From a bacterium (lineage in GTDB: Bacteria; Zhuqueibacterota; Zhuqueibacteria; Thermofontimicrobiales; Thermofontimicrobiaceae): a stretch of 10,807 nt of DNA. The stretch spans positions 1-10,807 of the forward strand of contig JALOPY010000092.1 of assembly GCA_025453735.1 (NCBI GenBank), written 5' to 3'. The notes beneath the pieces were generated by a model. That model saw nothing but the letters and a program-made list of their open reading frames with translations. It did no database searches and was not told the origin of the DNA. Made by a program: the position numbers and the translations under genes. Each line of letters opens with the position of its first letter. Positions within the stretch are counted from its first letter, which is position 1. Shown here piece by piece: positions 1 through 7,476 of the stretch.

Positions 1-3000
1 ATTGACCGCGCTCGTCGCGACAGCAACCCTGGAGCTTGGCATCGATATGGGCGCCATCGACCTGGTTTGCCAGGTGGAATCGCCGAAAGGAGTTGCCCGT
101 GGATTGCAGCGTGTTGGCAGGGCAGGACATCTTTTCCAATTAGCCAGCAAAGGAAGATTAATTCCCAAAACACGAGCCGATCTTTTGGAGACGACGGTCA
201 TCACGGCTGCCATGCATCGAGGCGATGTTTCACCGATCAAAATTTCGCGCAACTGTCTCGACATTCTCGCCCAGCAAATCATTGCCATCATCGCGATGAA
301 ACCATGGGGCGTGGAGCAACTTTATCATTTTGTGCGACAGGCATATCCATATCAAAATCTTCCAAAAGCACATTTTTATAGCGTACTGGAAATGATCTCA
401 GGGCGTTACCCTGCCACGGCTTTCAAAGATTTGAAGCCCCGAATTTCCTGGGATCGGGTGAATAACATCCTCCACGCCTTGCCCGGCAGCCAGCGAACTG
501 CAATTTTAGGCGGCGGAGCCATCCCTGACACGGGTCAGTACGGATGCTACCTGGAAGATGGTGTGACTAAAATTGGTGAATTGGAGGAAGAATTCATTTA
601 CGAACGCCGCCTGGGTGAGGTTTTTGTGCTCGGAACGAACAACTGGCGCATCAAAAAAATTACCCATGATCGTGTAATCGTTGCACCAGCCCCCGAAGAA
701 GCTGCCAGGATGCCGTTCTGGAAAGGGGAGTTTGTCAATCGGAGTTTTCATCTCGGAAAACTATATGCTCAATTTTGTCGTGAATTGTCGCATCGAATCG
801 AAGATCCCCGCTGCGATGCCTGGCTCGAAAAAAACTTTTCGCTCGATCCATCTGCCGCCAAAAACTTGCTGCAATTTTTCAAAGATCAAAAAGAGACATC
901 CGGCGTCATTCCGGACGAGCAGACCATTTTAATCGAAAGCTTTCATGACGAGCTGGGTGATCCCAGAATCATGATACTTTCTCCTTTCGGCGGCAGAGTC
1001 CATCTCGCCTGGAAATTGGCAATCCTGGCGCAATTTCGACAGCAGTTGGGCATCGAGCCAGAATCCCTGCATTCGGATGGCGGCATCGTGTTTCGTTACC
1101 CGGTGGAAAATATCAATCACATTATCCAGATCATCAAAAGCGTGACCTCGCAAAATGTCGAAGAGCTTGTTGTTGAAGAGCTGGCAAACTCCTCTTTTTT
1201 CGGCATTCGATTCCGGCACAATGCCAACCGTGCGATGCTGATTCCGCACCCCAAGCCTGGCAAGCGGTCGCCATTGTGGCTGCAACGAATGCGCTCGCGC
1301 GATCTGCTGGAAATCGCCCGAAAGTATCCCTCTTTTCCGATTGTCATTGAAACTTATCGAGAATGTCTGCAAGATTTTTTAGCTGTCGCCGAATTGAAAG
1401 AATTGCTGCATCGCATCGAAACGAATGATATTCAACTTGTCATCCGAAATGCCACGCTTCCATCGCCATTTTCAACATCGCTGATGTTCGAGTTCATGGG
1501 TGGCTATATGTATAATTATGATGAACCCAAGGCGACGGATCGTAACGCTGATTTGATCGATAAAAATCTGATTCAAGAATTAATCGCTCCGGAAAATGTG
1601 ACTGACTTGCTGGATGAAAAAGCGATTGAGCAGATCGAACATCGGTTGCAGGGTGAAGCGGAAGGGTATCAAGCCAGAACTCCCACCGAATTGGTGGAGC
1701 TGATTTTTCGCATTGGCGACCTGACCGATATGGAAATTCAATCAAGAGTTTCGGGAGATTGGCAGGATTTTATCAAATCATTAATTCCGGATTTGCGGTT
1801 GGTCAAAATTTTCATCCCAAATGTCGCAGCTCCCTGGCGCTGGATTGTGGCTGAAGATTTCACATTATATCGGGATGCCTTTGCCAATCCTGAAGCTGAT
1901 GAAAATTCTTTTGAAAGCTATAAAAAATTATGGTTCGAATTCGACGATGGGATTCAGTCGCAATCAATCCACAAACTTTTGCCAAATGAATTAATAACTT
2001 CAAGATTCAATAGAATCGCAGCGCAGAAGAAAATTCTTGAGCGCTATTTATGGAATCATACCCTGGTTTCAATCAATCAAATAATTACACGCTACCCATT
2101 CGAAACATCGTTTGTCCAGTCCGTTTTGGATGAATTGCAACAGAGCGGTAATTTTATAACTATTCCATTATCTGCCACAGATAAATATTATGCACCTGCA
2201 GAAATTGTCGAGCGCATCCGTCGGGTGACGCTGCGACAACAACGTGCAAAAATTCAAGCATGTGACGCCGGGCAGTTTGTGGAATTCCTGTTGCGCTGGC
2301 AAAATTGTACTGATGAAACAAAACTTACAGGCGCTGACAGCATCATTGCCGTGATTGAAAAACTCCAGGGTTTGAGCCTGCCTGCGGAAATGTGGGAGAG
2401 TGAAATTTTTGCCCGACGCATTCACGACTATCATCCAAATATGATGGATGAGTTATGTCGCCAGGGCGAGATCATCTGGTACGGCGTTCCCACTGGCAGC
2501 GGATCGACGGAAAGTTTAGCATTTTCGTTTCGGGAAGATTTTCCCTTTTTTAGAAAATTTGCAGCACCTCGTTGCTCAGAGCAGTACCAGGAAATATTCA
2601 TAGCGGTTCGCCAGGCGCTTCATAAAATTGGGGCTTGTTTTATCAGCGACTTATCTCTGGAAACTGGATTGCCCCCATCTGTTTGTGCGGCGGCGCTGTG
2701 GGAAATGATCTGGCAAGGCGAAGTGACGAATGACACCTTCTCTGTAATTCGGGCAGGCAAACCGCCTTTTTCTTTGCACGATCGTTCCGACAAAATGAAT
2801 CGCGAGACGATTCAAAAGCGCTATGGAAGAACTCATCGCTATCGTCCTGTACCCGGCTCAGGTCGATGGTCACTGTTGCCAGTTCCGAAAGATGAAAATA
2901 TATTGCAATCAGGAATCATTGAAATCCTGGCGCGACAGCTTCTCCTGCGCTACGGCATGATTTGTCGCGAGATTTATGAATTGGAAACCTGGCAGATTCC

Positions 3001-3553
3001 CTGGCGTGAAATGGTGCGGCTGGAATGGCGCGGAGAAATTCGCCGCGGCTATTTTGTGAAAGGATTTTCCGGGATGCAATTCGCTTTGCCCCAGGCTGCA
3101 GATGAGTTAATGACTTTTCATCAAAAAGTTCCAGGATATTCAATCGCACAAAATTCAGATCAGATGATTTTAATAAATTGCTGTGATCCAGCCAATTTCT
3201 ATGGCGCCGCCTCTCCCCTGCCGGTATTGCATCCCCTGAATTCTGAATGGCGGCTGCTGCGTCATCCTAATAATTATCTGATCATCCACCAGGGAATTCC
3301 GATTCTTGCCATTGAAGCCAAGGGCACGCGCTTGACACCATTGCGCGATTTATCCAATGACGAGCTAAGAGACGCGTTGAATCTGCTGCCCCGATTGCTC
3401 GATGACCCGGCAGGGTGGAGACGGATTCGCTCCATTAAAGTTGAGCTATGGAATGGACAGCCAATCAGGAATTCAATGGTCGTAGATATTTTAAAAGAAA
3501 TTGGTTTCAGGGATGATTTTAAAGCGATGATATTGGAAAAAAGTTTTGAATAA
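1..3553 (+). CDS. lhr: Lhr-type superfamily 2 DNA helicase, long form, 5'-truncated by the window edge
   Basis: This is the C-terminal ~1183 residues of a large ATP-dependent 3'-5' DNA helicase of the Lhr family (COG1201), implicated in DNA repair. The frame is open from the left edge, so the true start and the Walker A and DEAD/DEAH motifs lie upstream. Visible residues begin at helicase motif V (ATATLELGID, about residues 6-15) and motif VI (QRVGRAGH, about 36-43). The Lhr-associated domain follows, with ARMPFWKGE near 234-242. The long C-terminal part includes RRVTLRQQRAKIQ (about 740) and VEFLLRWQ (about 760), typical of the winged-helix-rich Lhr-CTD of full-length bacterial Lhr (about 1500 residues). 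Roughly 300-350 residues are therefore missing. The E. coli Lhr CTD has been reported to have uracil-DNA glycosylase activity; whether this one does cannot be judged. The frame is intact to TAA at 3551-3553. Family call is firm; biological role is inferred. Confidence 0.93.
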   Translation, partial: LTALVATATLELGIDMGAIDLVCQVESPKGVARGLQRVGRAGHLFQLASKGRLIPKTRADLLETTVITAAMHRGDVSPIKISRNCLDILAQQIIAIIAMKPWGVEQLYHFVRQAYPYQNLPKAHFYSVLEMISGRYPATAFKDLKPRISWDRVNNILHALPGSQRTAILGGGAIPDTGQYGCYLEDGVTKIGELEEEFIYERRLGEVFVLGTNNWRIKKITHDRVIVAPAPEEAARMPFWKGEFVNRSFHLGKLYAQFCRELSHRIEDPRCDAWLEKNFSLDPSAAKNLLQFFKDQKETSGVIPDEQTILIESFHDELGDPRIMILSPFGGRVHLAWKLAILAQFRQQLGIEPESLHSDGGIVFRYPVENINHIIQIIKSVTSQNVEELVVEELANSSFFGIRFRHNANRAMLIPHPKPGKRSPLWLQRMRSRDLLEIARKYPSFPIVIETYRECLQDFLAVAELKELLHRIETNDIQLVIRNATLPSPFSTSLMFEFMGGYMYNYDEPKATDRNADLIDKNLIQELIAPENVTDLLDEKAIEQIEHRLQGEAEGYQARTPTELVELIFRIGDLTDMEIQSRVSGDWQDFIKSLIPDLRLVKIFIPNVAAPWRWIVAEDFTLYRDAFANPEADENSFESYKKLWFEFDDGIQSQSIHKLLPNELITSRFNRIAAQKKILERYLWNHTLVSINQIITRYPFETSFVQSVLDELQQSGNFITIPLSATDKYYAPAEIVERIRRVTLRQQRAKIQACDAGQFVEFLLRWQNCTDETKLTGADSIIAVIEKLQGLSLPAEMWESEIFARRIHDYHPNMMDELCRQGEIIWYGVPTGSGSTESLAFSFREDFPFFRKFAAPRCSEQYQEIFIAVRQALHKIGACFISDLSLETGLPPSVCAAALWEMIWQGEVTNDTFSVIRAGKPPFSLHDRSDKMNRETIQKRYGRTHRYRPVPGSGRWSLLPVPKDENILQSGIIEILARQLLLRYGMICREIYELETWQIPWREMVRLEWRGEIRRGYFVKGFSGMQFALPQAADELMTFHQKVPGYSIAQNSDQMILINCCDPANFYGAASPLPVLHPLNSEWRLLRHPNNYLIIHQGIPILAIEAKGTRLTPLRDLSNDELRDALNLLPRLLDDPAGWRRIRSIKVELWNGQPIRNSMVVDILKEIGFRDDFKAMILEKSFE

Positions 3554-3565
3554 CCAAAGGGAACA

Positions 3566-4504
3566 ATGCGATCAATTCTAATCGAAAAACCAGGCTCATT
3601 TGAGATTGCGGAGATAAATAAACCAACTCCAGCACCCGATGAAATTCTTATCGAAGTCAAATCGCTCTCGTTGTGCAATCAGCATGATTGGAAAGTGAAC
3701 AAAGGCTTGTACCAAAATTTGAAATATCTGGAATACGGCATTCCCGGCTTTCCAGGTCATGAAGGCGCAGGAGTTGTCGTGGAAGCTGGCAGCCAGGTGA
3801 AAAAATTCAAAATCGGGGATCATGTTGTCATGTCGGGTCTGGCCGGTCCGCCGCTCTATTCTGAGTTTGTGACCAGAAAAGCCGATCAAGTGGCGCTGGT
3901 CGATAAGAAAATCCCGTTTGATCACATTGCGATGTCAGAGTTATTTGGATGCGTTCATCGGGCTTGCCGAAAAATTTCTGATTATCGAGGGAAATCCGTT
4001 GCGGTTTCTGGCTGTGGACCTGGCGGACTGGCAGCAATTCAAATTGTGAAAGCCTATGGCGCCGATAGGGTCATCGCAATTGATATTCAGTCGCATAAAT
4101 TAGAAATCGCTGCGCTGCTCGGTGCTGATCTCATCGCAGATGCCAAAAATCACAATTCAATAGATGAACTCAAAAAAAGTGGCTGTGACATCTTCATCGA
4201 GTGCAGTGGAAATAAGCTTGCTTACCGCAATGCCATACAAATTGCCCGAGAAGCTGTCATTATTTTCAGCTATGCCGAAGGTAACATTGAATTGCCGCTC
4301 TGGAATATGTTCGACCATGAGCTGACAATTTACAATTCAAAATGGCTGACGAACGATGATTTGCAGGCGGCTGTAAATTTCATCGCTTCAGGAAAAATAA
4401 AAACAGATACGATGATCAGCGCCAAAGTTGATTTCGAGCATTATTTAGACGCCGTTGAGATGATCGGTCGCGGTGAAGCCATTAAAATAATTATGACGCC
4501 ATAG
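3566..4504 (+). CDS. Short zinc-type medium-chain dehydrogenase (MDR superfamily), substrate unknown
   Basis: A 312-residue NAD(P)-dependent dehydrogenase related to sorbitol/threonine/alcohol dehydrogenases, probably cytosolic, oxidising an alcohol or sugar-type hydroxyl. The N-terminal GroES-like domain has candidate catalytic zinc ligands Cys37 (LCNQHDW) and His65-Glu66 (GHEGAGVV); Glu125 in ELFGCVHRA matches the EPLACxxHA segment that supplies the sorbitol-dehydrogenase-type ligand. The Rossmann domain has GCGPGG at 149-154 and an Asp at 173 at the end of beta-2, which favours NAD+ over NADP+. Between GDHVV (84-88) and YSEFV (98-102) the four-cysteine structural-zinc loop of classical family members is absent, explaining the short length (usual about 340-350). 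AAAGGG at 3556-3561 lies 4 nt before the ATG. The gene starts 12 nt after lhr, so co-transcription is likely, but functional linkage with the helicase is doubtful. The TIM-barrel gene downstream is a more natural metabolic partner. Confidence 0.85.
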   Translation: MRSILIEKPGSFEIAEINKPTPAPDEILIEVKSLSLCNQHDWKVNKGLYQNLKYLEYGIPGFPGHEGAGVVVEAGSQVKKFKIGDHVVMSGLAGPPLYSEFVTRKADQVALVDKKIPFDHIAMSELFGCVHRACRKISDYRGKSVAVSGCGPGGLAAIQIVKAYGADRVIAIDIQSHKLEIAALLGADLIADAKNHNSIDELKKSGCDIFIECSGNKLAYRNAIQIAREAVIIFSYAEGNIELPLWNMFDHELTIYNSKWLTNDDLQAAVNFIASGKIKTDTMISAKVDFEHYLDAVEMIGRGEAIKIIMTP

Positions 4505-4670
4505 TGCAACAAAACCGCAAAAAAATCATTCAACACAAAGGCAGGAAGCAGGCACAAAGTTCACGAAGATAAATAAAAATTATTTTATTTTTTCCTCTGA
4601 TCTTTGGATTTGTGATTTGTTAGTGTCTTCTATGTTGAAGTTTTTTTTGCCTAAAAAAAAAAGATATGAC
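4505..4670. other. AT-rich, hairpin-prone spacer after the dehydrogenase gene
   Basis: No credible gene is seen. The left part has repeated CACAAAG/GCAC words (about 4535-4560), followed by an A/T-only inverted repeat and a right part with TCTTTGG and TTTGTG words (about 4600-4620) that are partly complementary to the left part. This resembles the low-complexity CACAAAG...CTTTGTG long-hairpin repeats scattered between genes in many bacteria, but the arms here match only in fragments. It may be a decayed copy. Call is tentative. Confidence 0.3.
4571..4593. terminator. Possible weak A/T-only terminator after the dehydrogenase gene
   Basis: AAATAAAA (4571-4578) and TTTTATTT (4583-4590) are perfectly complementary around a 4-nt loop, and the T run continues to 4593. 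The stem contains no G-C pair, so it would be weak as an intrinsic terminator. It is the only terminator-like structure between the dehydrogenase and the next gene. Confidence 0.25.
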
Positions 4671-4677
4671 ATATAAT
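4647..4677 (+). promoter_or_regulatory. Putative promoter of the TIM-barrel isomerase/epimerase gene
   Basis: A perfect TATAAT hexamer lies at 4672-4677, 46 nt before the chosen ATG. The best -35 match is TTGCCT at 4647-4652 with a long 19-nt spacing. An A10 tract (4653-4662) fills part of the spacer and a T8 tract lies directly upstream. The -10 is convincing; the -35 is weak. Confidence 0.45.
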
Positions 4678-4684
4678 ATTGCAG

Positions 4685-4723
4685 TGCTGGTTTTTTCAAA
4701 TATTCCAGCAAAAAAGGGGCTTC
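4685..4723 (+). promoter_or_regulatory. Leader hairpin and Shine-Dalgarno of the TIM-barrel gene
   Basis: TGCTGG (4685-4690) and CCAGCA (4705-4710) form a 6-bp stem with a 14-nt loop, directly followed by the ribosome-binding sequence AAAAAGGGG (4711-4719) and the ATG at 4724. The Shine-Dalgarno sequence supports this start over upstream codons. Whether the hairpin affects translation is unknown. Confidence 0.45.
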
Positions 4724-5575
4724 ATGAAACTTGGATTGGATAGTTATAGTTATCATCTTGCATTTGGCGCACATCCTGATTTTGCGCCAAGAAACAAGAT
4801 GGACATCTTTCAATTTATCGAGCGCGTCAAACAGCTAAATCTGGATGGTTTCCAAATCGATCCAATGCATCTGGCAAGCCGTGATAAATTTTATCTTCAA
4901 GAGATATCGGCTTGTGCACAAGAAAATCAGTTGTTTTTAGAGTACGGCGCGATGGGGATTGATTACTCTTATCTATTGAATGAGCTGGATAACTGTCTAA
5001 AATTAAATTCAGCAATAATGAGAACATTTATTGGTTTTAGTCGATACGACAAAAAGACAAACATCTCACTGCAAATACAAAATGCAATTGATCATTTGAA
5101 TCGAATTAAATTTAAAGCCGAAGAGCTGAACGTTAAAATCGCCATTGAAAACCACGGCGATGTCACGAGCGATGAATTGATCGATATTGTTGCAAACGTA
5201 TCAAGTCCCAGTATAGGCATTTGTCTTGATCTTGGAAATCCATTAATTACAATGGAAGACCCTATCACAGCAGCGGAGAAGATGGCGCCCTACACATTTA
5301 CGACTCATTTCAAAGATTATGCCATTCAAATGACGAACTATGGATTTAAAGTGTGCGGTGTTGCGCTTGGAGAAGGGAATATCGATTTGGCGGCTGGATT
5401 AAAAATCTTGAAAAAAACAACCAGTCTTGATAAAATAATTCTCGAATTGCCCATAGAAGCTCAGCTTGACGAGCTTCTGACCCTGAGAACAGAAGATGAA
5501 ATCGTGACACGAAGCGTTCAATATGCGAGAGATATGCTGAAAATAGATGGCACAGACAAAGAGAGATTATCGTGA
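4724..5575 (+). CDS. Sugar phosphate isomerase/epimerase-like TIM-barrel protein (xylose isomerase-like, AP endonuclease 2 fold)
   Basis: A 283-residue single-domain protein of the xylose isomerase-like TIM-barrel superfamily, which holds metal-dependent sugar, keto-sugar and inositol isomerases, epimerases and dehydratases. The expected metal ligands are all present on successive strands: Glu142 (IAIENHGD), Asp169 (ICLDLGNP), His195 (TTHFKDY) and Glu241 (IILELPIE). The active site therefore looks complete, probably for a divalent metal such as Mn2+ or Mg2+. No signal peptide is seen. I chose the ATG at 4724 because AAAAAGGGG lies just upstream; an in-frame TTG at 4679 would add 15 poorly conserved-looking residues and falls next to the -10 hexamer. 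Substrate is not deducible. The preceding dehydrogenase suggests a two-step conversion of a polyol or keto-sugar, but this is inference, as the two genes are separated by 219 nt and this one has its own promoter candidate. Confidence 0.85.
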   Translation: MKLGLDSYSYHLAFGAHPDFAPRNKMDIFQFIERVKQLNLDGFQIDPMHLASRDKFYLQEISACAQENQLFLEYGAMGIDYSYLLNELDNCLKLNSAIMRTFIGFSRYDKKTNISLQIQNAIDHLNRIKFKAEELNVKIAIENHGDVTSDELIDIVANVSSPSIGICLDLGNPLITMEDPITAAEKMAPYTFTTHFKDYAIQMTNYGFKVCGVALGEGNIDLAAGLKILKKTTSLDKIILELPIEAQLDELLTLRTEDEIVTRSVQYARDMLKIDGTDKERLS

Positions 5576-5928
5576 TAAATTAAATTTATATGAGGCAAAT
5601 TGAAAGCGACACTCAAAAATAATCCCTGATGAAAATGGACTGAATAGTTTCCAATAAGAATTGGCAGGCAAAATTTCTAATTTTTTGATCTAAAATTAAG
5701 TTGACTTTTATTTTTAAATTCTTATATTTGATTTCAATAACACATTAATTTTGAATTGAAAGTTTGCTTTTCTATGATGTCTCTAGTTTATTCAATACCA
5801 GTTCAGCGTTCGTTTAAATTTGTTTGGCATCGCATGTTCGATAGCTGAGTCATAGCAGATTCACTCATCGGTATTTCGAAAAAGCTTAATTAAATAAATC
5901 TGAATGAACGAAGATAACTGGAGGTTTT
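5576..5928. other. 353-nt AT-rich intergenic region without a recognisable gene
   Basis: No convincing coding region or RNA gene is seen on either strand. It contains an A/T palindrome just at the preceding stop codon (5575-5589), a small hairpin CCAAT-AAGA-ATTGG (5651-5664) without a following tight T run, and a promoter candidate (5701-5730). About 200 nt then remain between that promoter and the next start codon. A second TAnnTTTG match occurs at 5815-5822 without a good upstream element. Confidence 0.5.
5701..5730 (+). promoter_or_regulatory. Promoter candidate upstream of the GTPase-like gene, also fits the Bacteroidota TAnnTTTG type
   Basis: TTGACT (5701-5706) and TATATT (5723-5728) are spaced by 16 nt, a good sigma-70-type arrangement. 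The same bases read TATATTTG (5723-5730), matching the TAnnTTTG -7 element of Bacteroidota primary-sigma promoters, with TTG 19 nt upstream. A transcript from here would have a leader of about 190 nt before the gene at 5929. Confidence 0.4.
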
Positions 5929-7242
5929 ATGCGTCACAAAAAAGTTATTATTATGGGAGCAGCAGGTCGTGATTTTCATAATTTTAATTTGAGATTTAGA
6001 GATAATGAAGAATTTGAAGTTGTTGCGTTTACTGCCACACAAATTCCTGACATCGAAGGTCGCACGTATCCAGCAGAGCTGGCAGGAAAACTATATCCGA
6101 AAGGCATTCCAATTTTCGCTGAAGAAGGCTTAGGCGAGTTGATAAAAAAATATAAAATTGATAGCGTTGTGTTTGCCTATAGTGATGTGCCCCATGAATA
6201 TGTTATGCACAAAGCATCATTGGTCAATGCAGCGGGCGCTGATTTTTGTTTGTTAGACACCAAAACCACAAGCTTGAAAAGTAAAGTCCCGGTGATAGCG
6301 ATCTGCGCCGTTCGCACCGGCAGTGGCAAAAGCCAGACCACACGGCGGGTGAGCGATATTCTGAAATCTTATGGCAAACGTTTGGTTGCCATTCGGCACC
6401 CCATGCCGTATGGGGACCTGGCTGCCCAGAAAGTCCAGCGTTTTGCCAGCTATCAAGACATGGAGAAACACAAATGCACCATCGAGGAACGAGAAGAGTA
6501 TGAACCGCATATCGACCGCGGAACAATCGTTTATGCGGGCGTCGATTACGGCGCAATTTTGGCGCAGGCAGAACAAGAAGCCGACATTATTCTGTGGGAC
6601 GGCGGAAATAACGACACGCCATTTTATCAACCCGACCTGCATATCGTTGTTGCTGATCCGCTGCGCGCGGGACATGAACTGACTTATTATCCCGGCGAAA
6701 CGAATATTCGCCTGGCTGATGTGGTCATCATCAATAAGATCGATACGGCTGATTATGATGATATTGAATATGTCAGGGAAAACATTCGTGAGACCAATCC
6801 CAATGCCATCATCATCGATGCCGCATCCCCGTTATCAGTAGAAAATCCGGACCTCATTCGCGGCAAACGAGCTTTGGTCGTTGAAGATGGTCCCACCCTT
6901 ACGCATGGTGAGATGAGTTTTGGAGCGGGTACCGTTGCCGCCGAAAAATTCGGGGCGGCAGAAATTATCGATCCACGACCCTGGGTCGTTGGGAAAATTG
7001 CCGAGACATACCAAAAATATCCTGATATCGGCACGCTGCTTCCCGCGATGGGATATGGCGATGAACAGATTGCCGATCTGGAAAAGACGATCAACGCGGT
7101 TGATTGTGATGTTGTCGTCATCGGTACGCCGATTGATCTGCGGAAAATAATCAATATCAAAAAGCCCGCAGTCCGCGTGATGTATGAGCTTCAGGAGATT
7201 GGGCGACCAAACCTGGAAGATGTGCTCAAAAAATTTAAATAA
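5929..7242 (+). CDS. P-loop GTPase-like protein of the cyclic 2,3-diphosphoglycerate synthase-like family (COG2403)
   Basis: A 437-residue cytosolic nucleotide-binding protein. The N-terminal region is Rossmann-like (VIIMGAAGRDFHNFN, residues 6-20), followed by a conserved FAYSDVPHEYVMH stretch. A P-loop NTPase domain has Walker A TGSGKS at 130-135, WDGGNND at 223-229 and NKID at 269-272, the last resembling the guanine-recognition motif of GTPases. Similar proteins are labelled predicted GTPase or cyclic 2,3-diphosphoglycerate synthase after the archaeal enzyme that forms an intramolecular phosphoanhydride. I would not assume that reaction here, since cyclic DPG is a methanogen compatible solute. 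A strong Shine-Dalgarno, GGAGG at 5920-5924, lies 4 nt before the ATG. The next gene is carbamate kinase, suggesting a role in carbamoyl-phosphate or related acyl-phosphate metabolism, but a clear terminator separates the two. Family call is solid; function is unknown. Confidence 0.85.
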   Translation: MRHKKVIIMGAAGRDFHNFNLRFRDNEEFEVVAFTATQIPDIEGRTYPAELAGKLYPKGIPIFAEEGLGELIKKYKIDSVVFAYSDVPHEYVMHKASLVNAAGADFCLLDTKTTSLKSKVPVIAICAVRTGSGKSQTTRRVSDILKSYGKRLVAIRHPMPYGDLAAQKVQRFASYQDMEKHKCTIEEREEYEPHIDRGTIVYAGVDYGAILAQAEQEADIILWDGGNNDTPFYQPDLHIVVADPLRAGHELTYYPGETNIRLADVVIINKIDTADYDDIEYVRENIRETNPNAIIIDAASPLSVENPDLIRGKRALVVEDGPTLTHGEMSFGAGTVAAEKFGAAEIIDPRPWVVGKIAETYQKYPDIGTLLPAMGYGDEQIADLEKTINAVDCDVVVIGTPIDLRKIINIKKPAVRVMYELQEIGRPNLEDVLKKFK

Positions 7243-7247
7243 CAATT

Positions 7248-7290
7248 AATTCCCGAAGTCACATCCATCTGACTTCGGGAATTTTGCTTC
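7248..7290 (+). terminator. Intrinsic terminator of the GTPase-like gene
   Basis: AATTCCCGAAGTCA (7248-7261) and TGACTTCGGGAATT (7270-7283) form a perfect 14-bp stem with an 8-nt loop, 5 nt after the stop codon. The stem is followed by TT and then a broken T-rich stretch (GCTTCATTT). The end of the stem is A/T, so it and the T run could also work in the reverse direction. This is the strongest terminator in the window. Confidence 0.85.
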
Positions 7291-7337
7291 ATTTAATTTG
7301 AAACACTTTAAAATTTTGATTGTAGAAATTTGAATTA

Positions 7338-7368
7338 TTGTCGTTTAGGGTTAATCTTTCAGTATAAA
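7338..7368 (+). promoter_or_regulatory. Weak promoter candidate upstream of carbamate kinase
   Basis: TATAAA (7363-7368) has a weak TTGTCG (7338-7343) 19 nt upstream. A start of transcription about 7 nt downstream would place the palindrome at 7381-7415 at the very 5' end of the transcript. A promoter in this interval is expected because the preceding terminator is strong; the exact hexamers are uncertain. Confidence 0.3.
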
Positions 7369-7380
7369 AAATCATAGATG

Positions 7381-7415
7381 TACTGATTCCATCGCTTGAA
7401 GCGATGGAATCAGTA
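7381..7415. repeat. Perfect 35-nt palindrome before carbamate kinase
   Basis: The left arm TACTGATTCCATCGCTT (7381-7397), one central G, and the right arm AAGCGATGGAATCAGTA (7399-7415) are perfect reverse complements. As RNA it forms a 15-bp hairpin with a TTGAA loop. No T run follows, so it is not a typical terminator. It lies 61 nt before the chosen carbamate kinase ATG. It could be an operator, a transcript-stabilising 5' hairpin, or a dispersed palindromic repeat. I see no second copy in this window. Confidence 0.75.
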
Positions 7416-7476
7416 TGAAATTTTAAACCTTAATGAGCATAATAAAAATATAAAAATAGGAAATATAGGCAAAATT

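Noticed and set aside
929..1372. Long antisense open frame inside lhr
   Set aside because: It lies wholly opposite a strongly conserved helicase reading frame, has no recognisable domain and no ribosome site; it is a shadow of the real gene.
4679..4723. Upstream TTG start for the TIM-barrel protein
   Set aside because: It overlaps the promoter -10 region and ignores the good Shine-Dalgarno just before ATG 4724.
5774..5848. 24-codon open frame in the intergenic region before the GTPase-like gene
   Set aside because: There is no Shine-Dalgarno sequence, the product resembles nothing, and open frames this short are expected by chance in such DNA.
5820..5880. tRNA-like GTTCGATAGC motif in the spacer
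   Set aside because: It recalls a T-loop, but no acceptor, D or anticodon stems can be built around it.
7396..7476. Upstream TTG start for carbamate kinase
   Set aside because: It begins inside the 35-nt palindrome, adds 27 Asn/Ile/Lys-rich residues not found in the family, and has no ribosome site; ATG 7477 gives the usual length.
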